Source: Cellulomonas sp. JZ18
Lineage (GTDB): Bacteria; Actinomycetota; Actinomycetes; Actinomycetales; Cellulomonadaceae
Assembly (NCBI RefSeq): GCF_009720485.1
Contig: NZ_CP045245.1
Location: 1,054,001-1,118,000, forward strand
Reading direction: 5' to 3'
Length of the DNA: 64,000 nt
Shown: one piece after another, positions 29,011-36,557 of the stretch
How positions within the stretch are numbered: position 1 is the first letter of the stretch
Layout of the letters: each line of letters begins with the position of its first letter
Notes under the pieces: generated by a model
Databases searched by the model: none
Told to the model about the DNA's origin: nothing
What the model saw: only the letters and a program-made list of their open reading frames with translations
Translations under genes and position numbers: made by a program

Positions 29011-29656
29011 GCGCCGTCGACGTCGTGCTGGTGGACGACCACCACATGTTCCGCGCGGGGTGAAGGCGTCCCTGGACGAGCGCGTGCGCGTCGTGGGGGA
29101 GGCGGCGAGCGTCGACGAGGCCGTGCGGGTCGTGCACGAGCTCGCGCCGCCCGTCGTCCTGCTCGACGTCCACCTGCCCGGCGGCGACGGCGGGGGCGGG
29201 GCCGAGGTCGTGCGCCGCTGCGTGGACGTGCCCGGCACGCGCTTCCTCGCGCTGTCCGTGTCCGACGCCGCGGAGGACGTCGTCGCGGTGATCCGCGTCG
29301 GCGCGCGCGGCTACGTCACGAAGGCGATCGACCCGGCGGCGCTGTCCGACGCCGTGCTGCGCGTGGCGGGCGGCGACGCGGTGTTCTCGCCGCGGCTCGC
29401 CGGCTTCGTCCTCGACGCGTTCGGCGCGGCCGCGGGCGACGTCGCGACGGGAGACGACGAGCTCGACCGGCTGTCGGCGCGCGAGCGCGAGGTCATGCGG
29501 CTGATCGCCCGCGGCTACACGTACCGCGAGGTCGCGGCGGAGCTGTTCATCTCGGTGAAGACCGTCGAGACCCACGTGTCCGCGGTGCTGCGCAAGCTCC
29601 AGCTGTCCAACCGCAACGAGCTGACGCGCTGGGCGGCGGCACGTCGGCTGCTGTGA
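29007..29656 (+). CDS. LuxR-family (NarL type) response regulator (frame break at 29057-29060)
   Basis: The regulator partners the PspC kinase. The receiver domain opens SAVDVVLVDDHHMFRAG, which gives the acidic pocket; the phosphorylated Asp is in VVLLDVHLPGGDG, and RGYVTKAIDP carries the conserved Lys. The C-terminal LuxR helix-turn-helix reads LSAREREVMRLIARGYTY and FISVKTVETHVSAVLRKLQL. In the sequence as given a TGA at 29061-29063 cuts the protein after 18 residues; adding one G to the GGGG run at 29057-29060 gives RAGVKASLDERVRVVG and an intact protein of about 217 residues. GTG start overlaps the kinase stop. Confidence 0.87.
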
Positions 29657-29772
29657 CGGGCGGCGCCCAGCAGGAGGCCGGACGGCGCCGGGCCGGCGCG
29701 GGGCGGCCCCGGCGCGGGGACGCCACGACGCCGGTCCCGCGCGCGGGGGTGCGCCAGGAGCGCATCCAGGGA

Positions 29773-29789
29773 TCTGACGGTACGTCAGA
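29773..29789. promoter_or_regulatory. Palindromic operator candidate
   Basis: TCTGACG-GTA-CGTCAGA is a perfect 7-bp inverted repeat with a 3-nt spacer, in the -35 region of the promoter for the gene at 29820. Size and place suit a TetR- or MarR-like repressor. No regulator gene is next to it. Confidence 0.5.
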
Positions 29790-29807
29790 ACGTGGTGCAC
29801 GCTGGCT

Positions 29808-29813
29808 TAGGAT
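29808..29813 (+). promoter_or_regulatory. -10 element TAGGAT, leaderless promoter
   Basis: TAGGAT ends 6 nt before the ATG at 29820, predicting a start of transcription at the start codon. The palindrome at 29773-29789 sits at about -47 to -31. Confidence 0.55.
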
Positions 29814-29819
29814 GACGCC

Positions 29820-30164
29820 ATGGACGTCGTCTACGGGATCCTCGTCGTGCTCCACCTGCTGGGCTGGGCCATGGTCTTCGGCGGTGCCCTCGCCGGCATG
29901 CGCACGGCGACCCTGAACCCCGGGGTGCTCCACGGCATCCTCACCGCGCTGCTCACCGGCATCCTGCTGACCGGTCTCGCCTCGGCGGACGTCGTCGACC
30001 GGGACGTCGACACCACGAAGATCGCCGTCAAGCTCGTCGTCGCGCTCGCGGTCACCGTGCTGGTCGTCCTGGGCCGTCGCCAGGGCGAGAAGGTGACGAA
30101 GGGCTGGCTGGGCGCGATCGCCGGCCTGACCGCGCTCAACGTGGCGGTCGCCGTCCTCTGGTGA
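29820..30164 (+). CDS. Small four-helix membrane protein, function unknown
   Basis: The 114-residue protein is almost wholly hydrophobic, with four predicted helices: IVVLHLLGWAMVFGGALAG, LTALLTGILLTGLA, IAVKLVVALAVTVLVVLG and WLGAIAGLTALNVAVAVLW. A histidine (HLLGW) in helix 1 and a GxRxG-type turn are the only notable polar features. Proteins of this plan are common in actinobacteria, sometimes named Fe-S protein without evidence. It appears to be expressed from its own leaderless promoter with a palindromic operator. Role not known. Confidence 0.72.
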   Translation: MDVVYGILVVLHLLGWAMVFGGALAGMRTATLNPGVLHGILTALLTGILLTGLASADVVDRDVDTTKIAVKLVVALAVTVLVVLGRRQGEKVTKGWLGAIAGLTALNVAVAVLW

Positions 30165-30224
30165 CGTCGGCCACGGCCGGGGCGTCGTGCGCGCCCCGGC
30201 GGGGCGCTGCCGCTGACCGACCGC

Positions 30225-30230
30225 TACGGT
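30225..30230 (+). promoter_or_regulatory. -10 element TACGGT, leaderless promoter
   Basis: TACGGT ends 7 nt before the GTG start at 30238, again predicting a transcript without a leader. Confidence 0.5.
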
Positions 30231-30237
30231 CGGCGCC

Positions 30238-30732
30238 GTGACGATCGACTGGGGCGCCGAGCTCGACCTGCTCACCACCGTGCTCGTGGTCGTCGGGCTC
30301 GTCGGCGTCGTGGTGCAGGTGCTGCCCGGCGCGTTCCTCGTGGCGGGCGCCGTCGTGCTGTGGGGCGTGCTGCAGGGCACGGGCCTGGGATGGGGCGTCG
30401 CGGTCGCCGCGGTCGTCCTCACGGCCGCCGCGCAGGTCGCGAAGTACCTGCTCGCGGGCCGGCACCTGCAGCGCGCGGGCGTGCCGAACCGGACGCTGGT
30501 GTGGGGCGCCGTCGCAGGTGTGGTCGGCTTCTTCGTCATCCCCGTGCTCGGGCTGTTCGTGTTCTTCGTCGCCGCCGTCTACGTGGCCGAGCGGCTGCGG
30601 CTGGGTGAGCACGCCACGGCGTGGCGCTCGACGGTGCGTGCCCTGCAGGCGACCGGGCTGACGATCCTGGTCGAGCTCGCGGGCGCCATGCTCGTCGTCG
30701 GCGCGTGGGTGCTCGGTCTGGTCCTCCGCTGA
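30238..30732 (+). CDS. DUF456-family membrane protein
   Basis: The 164-residue protein has the DUF456 pattern: an N-terminal hydrophobic hairpin with VVVQVLPGAFLVAGAVVLW, then an amphipathic KYLLAGRHLQRAGVPNRTL segment, a second hairpin with GxVxGFFVIPVLGLFVFFVAAVYVAE, and a C-terminal helix. The combination of PG in the first hairpin and the GFFVIP-GLF block is characteristic. The function of the family is unknown. The stop codon lies inside a 19-nt tandem repeat. Confidence 0.8.
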   Translation: MTIDWGAELDLLTTVLVVVGLVGVVVQVLPGAFLVAGAVVLWGVLQGTGLGWGVAVAAVVLTAAAQVAKYLLAGRHLQRAGVPNRTLVWGAVAGVVGFFVIPVLGLFVFFVAAVYVAERLRLGEHATAWRSTVRALQATGLTILVELAGAMLVVGAWVLGLVLR

Positions 30733-30774
30733 CGGCCTGGTCCTCCGCTGACGGCGTGACCGTCCGCTGACGGC
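30718..30774 (+). repeat. Three tandem 19-nt units spanning the DUF456 stop codon
   Basis: The unit ctggtcctccgctgacggc is perfectly duplicated (30718-30736 and 30737-30755), and a third copy differs at a few positions (30756-30774). Each copy contains the stop context of the DUF456 gene (cgctga), so a downstream in-frame backup stop is not created because 19 is not a multiple of three. Confidence 0.8.
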
Positions 30775-30840
30775 GTCGGGCCGTCCGCCCGCGGGGCCCT
30801 CGGCCGTGGTCGCACGGTCCGCCGTGTCGGTGGGGAGACC

Positions 30841-30846
30841 TACCCT
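30841..30846 (+). promoter_or_regulatory. -10 element TACCCT before pcrA
   Basis: TACCCT ends 9 nt before the ATG at 30856, so the leader would be only a few nucleotides or absent. Confidence 0.45.
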
Positions 30847-30855
30847 GGTGGGGTC

Positions 30856-33414
30856 ATGACGTCCTTGTTCGAGAGCCTCTCCCTGCCCGTCCCCGCCGGC
30901 GCCACCCCGCGCCCCCGTCCGGACGCGCGGGCCGCCGTCGCGCGCTCGCACGCGGGCGAGTCGTCCGGCCTGCCGCTCGTCGTCCCGCCCCGCGGCGACG
31001 ACGCCGAGGAGGAGCATCCCGCGGTCCGGGCGCGCGCCGAGCGCGACGCCGCGAGGGCCGAGGCCCTCCTCGAGGGGCTGAACCCGCAGCAGCGCGAGGC
31101 CGTGCTGCACGCCGGGGGCCCGCTGCTCATCGTCGCCGGCGCCGGGTCGGGCAAGACCCGCGTGCTGACGCACCGGATCGCGCACCTGCTCGCCACGCAC
31201 CGCGCCCGGCCGGGCGAGGTGCTGGCCATCACGTTCACGAACAAGGCCGCGGCCGAGATGCGCGAGCGCGTCGAGGCGCTCGTCGGCCCGTCGGCCCAGC
31301 GGATGTGGGTCTCGACGTTCCACTCGGCGTGCGTGCGCATCCTGCGCCGCGAGGCGGCGACGCTCGGCCTGCGGTCCAGCTTCTCGATCTACGACCAGGC
31401 CGACTCGCAGCGCCTCATCACGCTCGTCGCCCGCGAGCTCGACCTGGACCCGAAGCGCTACCCGCCCAAGGCGCTGGGCGCGAAGATCTCCAACCTCAAG
31501 GACGAGCTCGTCAGCCCCGAGTCGTTCGCCGCGACGTCGGGCGGCGGCAGCGCGAACGACTTCGACACCGTGCTCGCGCAGGTGTACACGCGCTACCAGC
31601 AGCGGCTGCAGCAGGCCAATGCCCTCGACTTCGACGACATCATCGTGCGCACGGTGGAGCTGCTGCAGACGTTCCCCGAGGTGGCCGAGCACTACCGGCG
31701 CCGCTTCCGGCACGTGCTCGTGGACGAGTACCAGGACACGAACCACGCGCAGTACGTGCTGGTCCGCGAGCTGGTCGGCGTGGACGGTGGCGCGGACGGC
31801 GAGGGGGTCGAGCGCGGCGAGCTGACGGTCGTCGGCGACGCGGACCAGTCGGTCTACGCGTTCCGCGGTGCGAGCATCCGCAACATCCTCGAGTTCGAGG
31901 CGGACTACCCGGACGCGCGCACGATCCTGCTGGAGCAGAACTACCGCTCGACGCAGACGATCCTCTCGGCGGCCAACGCGGTCATCGCGAAGAACCCGAA
32001 CCGGCGGCCCAAGCGGCTGTGGACCGACTCCGGGGCCGGGCCGCAGATCGTCGCCTACGTCGCGGACTCCGAGCACGAGGAGGCGCGGTTCGTCGCGGAG
32101 GAGATCGACCGGCTCGGCGACTCCGACGGCGTGCGGCCGGGGGACGTGGCGATCTTCTACCGCGCCAACGCGCAGTCGCGTGCCCTGGAGGAGGTGCTGG
32201 TCCGGGTCGGCCTGCCGTACAAGGTCGTCGGCGGCACCCGGTTCTACGAGCGGCGCGAGATCCGCGACGCGATCGCCTACCTGCGCACGGTCGCCAACCC
32301 GGACGACGACGTCAGCACGCGCCGCATCCTCAACGTGCCCAAGCGCGGGCTGGGGGAGCGGTCGGAGGCCATGGTCGCCGCGTTCGCCGAGCGGGAGCGG
32401 ATCTCCTTCGGCGCCGCTCTCGCGCGTCTCGACGAGGTGCCCGGTCTCGGCACGCGCGCCCTCACCGGGCTGTCCGCCTTCGCCACGATGCTCGACGAGC
32501 TGCGGGACCTCGCTTCGACGGCCGGCCCGGCTCAGGTGCTGGGCGCGGTGCTCGACCGCAGCGGCTACCTCGCCGAGCTGCGCGCGAGCGAGGACCCGCA
32601 GGACGCCTCGCGCGTCGAGAACCTCGCCGAGCTGCACGCCGTGGCGTCCGAGTTCGAGCAGAGCGACCCCGAGGGCGACCTCGCCGACTTCCTCGAGCGC
32701 GTCTCGCTCGTCGCCGACTCCGACCAGATCCCCGTCCCCGACGGGGCCGACGGCGACGGGGACGGGCGCGCCGACCAGGGCGTGATCACCCTCATGACGC
32801 TGCACACGGCGAAGGGCCTGGAGTTCCCGGTCGTCTTCCTCACCGGCATGGAGGACGGCACGTTCCCGCACATGCGGTCGCTGGCCGACCCCGACCAGCT
32901 CGCGGAGGAGCGGCGGCTGGCGTACGTCGGGCTGACGCGCGCGCGGCAGCGGCTGTACGTGTCGCGCGCGGCCGTGCGCACCGCGTGGGGCGTCCCGAAC
33001 GAGTTCCCGCCGAGCCGGTTCCTCGACGACATCCCCGAGGAGCTGGTCGACTGGCGGCGCCGGGAGTCCTCGACGTCGCGCCTGCGCGGCGGCTGGGGCT
33101 CCGGGTTCGGCGCCGGCGGCGGTCGCGGCTCGGGCTGGAACGAGCGGGGCAGCGGGTCGGGCAACGGCCCGGTGCGCACGGAGCAGCGCCCCCCGCTGCC
33201 GCGCACCGGCGCGTCCTTCGGGTCGGCCACGCCGCGCGCGGCCGGCGACGTCCCGGACCTGGCCGTCGGGGACAAGGTCACGCACGACTCCTACGGCCTC
33301 GGCTCGGTCGTCGCGCTCGAGGGTGCCGGGGCGAACGCGGTCGCGAAGATCGACTTCGGCTCCCACGGCACCAAGCGCCTGCTGCTGCGGTACTCGCCGG
33401 TCACCAAGCTGTAG
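30856..33414 (+). CDS. pcrA: ATP-dependent DNA helicase PcrA/UvrD
   Basis: The 852-residue superfamily 1A helicase unwinds DNA 3'-5' in repair and in clearing blocked forks. After about 70 unconserved residues the helicase motifs appear in order: Q-motif region LNPQQREAVLHAGGPLL, Walker A VAGAGSGKTRVL, TFTNKAAAEMRER (Ia), DEYQDTNHAQY (II), VGDADQSVYAFRGA (III), LEQNYRS (IV), VITLMTLHTAKGLEFPVVF (V) and YVGLTRARQRLYV (VI). The C-terminal tail is Gly/Arg/Ser-rich and ends in a small Tudor-like fold (VGDKVTHDSYGLGSVVALEG), which in PcrA binds RNA polymerase. All motifs are intact. Confidence 0.95.
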   Translation: MTSLFESLSLPVPAGATPRPRPDARAAVARSHAGESSGLPLVVPPRGDDAEEEHPAVRARAERDAARAEALLEGLNPQQREAVLHAGGPLLIVAGAGSGKTRVLTHRIAHLLATHRARPGEVLAITFTNKAAAEMRERVEALVGPSAQRMWVSTFHSACVRILRREAATLGLRSSFSIYDQADSQRLITLVARELDLDPKRYPPKALGAKISNLKDELVSPESFAATSGGGSANDFDTVLAQVYTRYQQRLQQANALDFDDIIVRTVELLQTFPEVAEHYRRRFRHVLVDEYQDTNHAQYVLVRELVGVDGGADGEGVERGELTVVGDADQSVYAFRGASIRNILEFEADYPDARTILLEQNYRSTQTILSAANAVIAKNPNRRPKRLWTDSGAGPQIVAYVADSEHEEARFVAEEIDRLGDSDGVRPGDVAIFYRANAQSRALEEVLVRVGLPYKVVGGTRFYERREIRDAIAYLRTVANPDDDVSTRRILNVPKRGLGERSEAMVAAFAERERISFGAALARLDEVPGLGTRALTGLSAFATMLDELRDLASTAGPAQVLGAVLDRSGYLAELRASEDPQDASRVENLAELHAVASEFEQSDPEGDLADFLERVSLVADSDQIPVPDGADGDGDGRADQGVITLMTLHTAKGLEFPVVFLTGMEDGTFPHMRSLADPDQLAEERRLAYVGLTRARQRLYVSRAAVRTAWGVPNEFPPSRFLDDIPEELVDWRRRESSTSRLRGGWGSGFGAGGGRGSGWNERGSGSGNGPVRTEQRPPLPRTGASFGSATPRAAGDVPDLAVGDKVTHDSYGLGSVVALEGAGANAVAKIDFGSHGTKRLLLRYSPVTKL

Positions 33415-33445
33415 ACGTCCGGACCGCATGAGCCCGGCGGCGCGG

Positions 33446-33463
33446 TGCTACCGGGAGTAGCAT
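33446..33463 (+). promoter_or_regulatory. Operator-promoter of the toxin-antitoxin operon
   Basis: The inverted repeat TGCTAC-CGGGA-GTAGCA (33446-33462) overlaps the -10 element TAGCAT (33458-33463), which ends 7 nt before the ATG at 33471. Binding of the antitoxin or the complex here would block RNA polymerase directly, the usual autoregulation of such operons. The transcript would be leaderless. Confidence 0.65.
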
Positions 33464-33470
33464 CGCGAGT

Positions 33471-33701
33471 ATGAAGTTGAGTGTGAGCCTCCCGGAGGGC
33501 GACGTTGCGACGCTCGACGCCTACGTCGAGAGGCACGGCACGACGCGGTCAGGCGCCCTGCACGAGGCGGTGCGCCTGCTCCGCGAGCGGAACCTGGTCG
33601 AGCAGTACGACGAGGCCTTCCGCGAGTGGGACGGCTCGGACGACGCCGTCGCGTGGGACGGGGCGGTCGCTGACGGGCTCGACCAGGGCGCGCCCGAGTG
33701 A
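33471..33701 (+). CDS. Ribbon-helix-helix antitoxin (MazE-like)
   Basis: The 76-residue protein has an N-terminal ribbon-helix-helix fold: beta strand MKLSVSLPEG, helix DVATLDAYVERHG and helix TTRSGALHEAVRLLRER. The acidic C-terminal half (QYDEAFREWDGSDDAVAWD) is the type of extended region that wraps around and blocks the toxin. Its stop overlaps the toxin start (GTGA), the classic antitoxin-first gene order. It probably also represses its own promoter through the palindrome at 33446-33462. Confidence 0.88.
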   Translation: MKLSVSLPEGDVATLDAYVERHGTTRSGALHEAVRLLRERNLVEQYDEAFREWDGSDDAVAWDGAVADGLDQGAPE

Positions 33702-34048
33702 GCCGTCGGGGCGACGTCTGGCTGGTGGATCTCGACCCGGCGCGCGGACGCGAGGCGAGCAGGACCCGCCCGGTCGTCGTCGTGAGCAACCAGGCCGCGG
33801 TCACGTCGGCCTTCGCCGCCGACCGTGGGGTGGTGACCGTCGTGCCCCTGACGTCGAACGTGGCACGCGTGCTGCCGTTCCAGGCGTACCTCCCCGCCAG
33901 CGACACGGGCCTCGAGGTCGACTCCAAGGCGCAGGCCGAGCAGGTCCGGTCGGTGGATGTGGGGCGGTTCGTCGAGCTGGTCGGCGTGGTGCCTCCCGTG
34001 CTGATGCGCGACGTCGACCGGGCCCTGCGTCTCCACCTGTCGCTGTGA
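33698..34048 (+). CDS. MazF/PemK-family endoribonuclease toxin
   Basis: This 116-residue protein shows the MazF barrel landmarks: RRGDVWLVDLDPARGREASR at the N-terminus, then RPVVVVSNQAAV, TVVPLTSNVARVLPFQAYLP, the conserved SKAQAEQVRSVDVGRF with the catalytic-site residues, and the C-terminal helix VLMRDVDRALRLHL. Enzymes of this family cut mRNA at short motifs when freed from the antitoxin. The pair lies between pcrA and sucCD, a genomic position that does not suggest a plasmid. The target sequence cannot be predicted. GTG start overlapping the antitoxin stop. Confidence 0.9.
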   Translation: MSRRGDVWLVDLDPARGREASRTRPVVVVSNQAAVTSAFAADRGVVTVVPLTSNVARVLPFQAYLPASDTGLEVDSKAQAEQVRSVDVGRFVELVGVVPPVLMRDVDRALRLHLSL

Positions 34049-34129
34049 GGGCGGCGGCTCGGGCTCCCCGGCGAGGGCGAGGGCCCGTCCCCCGGTCGAA
34101 CCTGCGCCCGCCGGGTGAGCGCGGCCACA

Positions 34130-34153
34130 TCTCTCGATGTCGAGGGACCTGGG
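34130..34153. promoter_or_regulatory. Palindromic element upstream of sucC, shared with icd
   Basis: The core CTCGA-TG-TCGAG (34133-34144) sits in a 24-nt block that matches the block upstream of icd (47631-47654) at 21 of 24 positions, including the flanking TCT and ACCTGGG. A possible -10 box TACGCT (34163-34168) lies 18 nt downstream. Likely an operator for a shared TCA-cycle regulator. Confidence 0.65.
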
Positions 34154-34229
34154 TCCCGGCGATACGCTGGGCCGGGCGATGCGGCCGCACCGGGCCGCCC
34201 GCGCGGTCGACGAGAGGAAACCGGACCAG

Positions 34230-35411
34230 GTGGACCTGTTCGAGTACCAGGCACGTGACATCTTCGAGAAGCACGGCGTGCCCGTGCTCGGCGGCATCGT
34301 CGCCACGACCCCCGAGGAGGCGCGTGCGGCAGCCGAGCGGCTGCTGCCGGCCGAGGGTGGCGTCGTGGTCGTCAAGGCGCAGGTGAAGACCGGGGGCCGC
34401 GGCAAGGCGGGCGGCGTCAAGCTGGCCCGGTCCGCGGAGGAGGCGGCCGAGAAGGCCGGCGAGATCCTCGGCATGGACATCAAGGGCCACACGGTCCACC
34501 GCGTGATGATCGCGGAGGGCGCGAAGATCGCCACCGAGTACTACTTCTCCCTCCTGCTCGACCGCGCCGAGCGTCGCTACCTGGCGATGGCGTCCGTCGA
34601 GGGCGGCATGGAGATCGAGCAGCTCGCGGTCGAGCGTCCCGAGGCGCTCGCGCGCGTCGCCGTCGACCCGCGCACGGGCATCGACGCCGCGAAGGCGCAG
34701 GAGATCGTCGAGGCGGCCGGCTTCGACGCCGACGTCGCACCGAAGGTCGCCGACGTCCTGCAGAAGCTCTGGACGGTCTACCGCGACGAGGACGCCACGC
34801 TCGTCGAGGTCAACCCGCTCGTCCTCACCGAGGACGGCCAGGTCGTCGCGCTCGACGGCAAGGTCACCCTCGACGCGAACGCGGACTTCCGCCACGAGGA
34901 CCACGCGGCCCTCGAGGACAAGGCCGCGGCCGACCCGCTCGAGGCCCGCGCCAAGGAGAAGGACCTCAACTACGTCAAGCTCGACGGCCAGGTCGGCATC
35001 ATCGGCAACGGCGCCGGCCTCGTCATGAGCACGCTCGACGTCGTCGCGTACGCCGGTGAGGCGCACGGCGGCGTGAAGCCCGCCAACTTCCTCGACATCG
35101 GCGGCGGCGCGTCCGCGGCCGTCATGGCGGCGGGCCTCGACATCATCCTCACCGACCCCCAGGTCAAGTCGGTCTTCGTCAACGTCTTCGGCGGCATCAC
35201 GGCGTGCGACGAGGTCGCGCGCGGCATCGTCGAGGCGCTGCGGATCCTCGGCGACGAGGCGTCCAAGCCGCTCGTCGTCCGCCTGGACGGCAACAACGTG
35301 GCCGAGGGCCGCGCGATCCTCGCGGAGGCCGCGCACCCGCTCGTCACCCTGGCCGAGACGATGGACGGCGGCGCCGCCAAGGCGGCCGAGCTCGCCCACG
35401 CCGCCGCCTGA
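34230..35411 (+). CDS. sucC: Succinyl-CoA synthetase, beta subunit (ADP/GDP-forming)
   Basis: The beta subunit, with SucD, makes succinate and ATP or GTP from succinyl-CoA. The 393-residue protein starts at GTG 34230 ([22 protein letters not shown]). An upstream in-frame ATG at 34137 would add 31 unconserved residues and overlap the operator, so it is rejected. ATP-grasp features include [20 protein letters not shown] and the metal-binding EVNPLVL; the C-terminal half has [17 protein letters not shown] and [19 protein letters not shown], where the phosphate loop docks. SucD follows after 38 nt. Confidence 0.96.
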   Translation: MDLFEYQARDIFEKHGVPVLGGIVATTPEEARAAAERLLPAEGGVVVVKAQVKTGGRGKAGGVKLARSAEEAAEKAGEILGMDIKGHTVHRVMIAEGAKIATEYYFSLLLDRAERRYLAMASVEGGMEIEQLAVERPEALARVAVDPRTGIDAAKAQEIVEAAGFDADVAPKVADVLQKLWTVYRDEDATLVEVNPLVLTEDGQVVALDGKVTLDANADFRHEDHAALEDKAAADPLEARAKEKDLNYVKLDGQVGIIGNGAGLVMSTLDVVAYAGEAHGGVKPANFLDIGGGASAAVMAAGLDIILTDPQVKSVFVNVFGGITACDEVARGIVEALRILGDEASKPLVVRLDGNNVAEGRAILAEAAHPLVTLAETMDGGAAKAAELAHAAA

Positions 35412-35449
35412 CGCCCGCCACCCACGAACCGAGAGAAGCAGACACCACC

Positions 35450-36337
35450 ATGGCGATCTTCCTGACCGAGGAGTCCAAGGTCATCGTCCAGGGCATGACC
35501 GGGTCGGAGGGGCAGAAGCACACGACCCGCATGCTCGCGTCCGGCACGAACGTGGTCGGCGGCGTGAACCCCCGCAAGGCCGGGACGTCCGTGACGTTCC
35601 CCGCCGGTGAGGGCACGGTCGACGTGCCCGTGTTCGGCACGGTCGCCGACGCGCTCGAGAAGACGGGCGCCGACGTGTCCGTCATCTTCGTGCCGCCGGC
35701 GTTCACCAAGGCGGCCGTCATCGAGGCCGTCGACGCCGGCGTCCCGCTCGTCGTCATCATCACCGAGGGCGTCCCGGTCGCGGACACCGCCGAGTTCTTC
35801 GCGTACGCGCAGGACAAGGGCGTGCGCCTCGTCGGCCCCAACTGCCCCGGCCTCATCAGCCCCGGGAAGTCGAACGTCGGCATCATCCCGGCCGACATCA
35901 CGGGCCCCGGCAGGATCGGCCTCGTGTCGAAGTCCGGCACGCTGACCTACCAGATGATGTACGAGCTGCGGGACTTCGGGTTCTCGACGGCCGTCGGCAT
36001 CGGCGGCGACCCGATCATCGGCACCACGCACATCGACGCCCTCGCGGCGTTCGAGGCGGACCCCGAGACCGAGCTCATCGTCATGATCGGCGAGATCGGC
36101 GGCGACGCCGAGGAGCGTGCGGCCGCGTTCATCCGGGACAACGTGACCAAGCCGGTCGTCGGCTACGTCGCCGGCTTCACCGCGCCCGAGGGCAAGACCA
36201 TGGGCCACGCCGGCGCCATCGTCTCCGGCTCGTCGGGCACCGCGCAGGCCAAGAAGGAGGCCCTCGAGGCCGCCGGCGTCAAGGTCGGCAAGACGCCGTC
36301 CGAGACGGCCGAGCTCGCCCGCGCGCTGCTCTCCTGA
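35450..36337 (+). CDS. sucD: Succinyl-CoA synthetase, alpha subunit
   Basis: The 295-residue alpha subunit binds CoA (N-terminal Rossmann part [19 protein letters not shown] and GGVNPRKAG) and carries the phosphohistidine in [13 protein letters not shown]. The strongly conserved [14 protein letters not shown] and [15 protein letters not shown] are present. ATG 35450 with GAGAGAAG upstream. It forms an operon with sucC and is closed by a strong hairpin at 36384-36424. Confidence 0.97.
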   Translation: MAIFLTEESKVIVQGMTGSEGQKHTTRMLASGTNVVGGVNPRKAGTSVTFPAGEGTVDVPVFGTVADALEKTGADVSVIFVPPAFTKAAVIEAVDAGVPLVVIITEGVPVADTAEFFAYAQDKGVRLVGPNCPGLISPGKSNVGIIPADITGPGRIGLVSKSGTLTYQMMYELRDFGFSTAVGIGGDPIIGTTHIDALAAFEADPETELIVMIGEIGGDAEERAAAFIRDNVTKPVVGYVAGFTAPEGKTMGHAGAIVSGSSGTAQAKKEALEAAGVKVGKTPSETAELARALLS

Positions 36338-36383
36338 GCGCACGGGGCTCGATCAGCCCCGCACCGCCCGTCGCGGCGGCCCC

Positions 36384-36424
36384 CGCACGGCCCCGGTCCG
36401 CACCTCGCGGACCGGGGCCGTGCG
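36384..36424 (+). terminator. Terminator of the sucCD operon
   Basis: A perfect 18-bp stem (CGCACGGCCCCGGTCCGC at 36384-36401, complement at 36407-36424) with a 5-nt loop lies 46 nt after sucD. There is no T-run, as is common for terminators in very GC-rich actinobacteria. Confidence 0.85.
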
Positions 36425-36557
36425 CGCGCGGGCAGCGCTCACGTGCGCGGCGGCGACGGCCGGGGGCCGCGCGCGCCGTCGGCCGTGGGGCGAGCGCGCG
36501 GGCGACGCGCCGCCGCCGCTGCCGCGACCGGCGCGGCCGACCCGCGACCATGGGGAC

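Noticed and set aside
29007..29063. Programmed frameshift in the response regulator
   Set aside because: No slippery heptamer or downstream pseudoknot is evident, and the break has the same one-base-deletion form as six others in the window, so an assembly error is the simpler explanation.
34137..34229. ATG at 34137 as sucC start
   Set aside because: It lies inside the palindromic operator and upstream of the likely -10 box. SucC proteins begin at MDLFEYQA, encoded from 34230.
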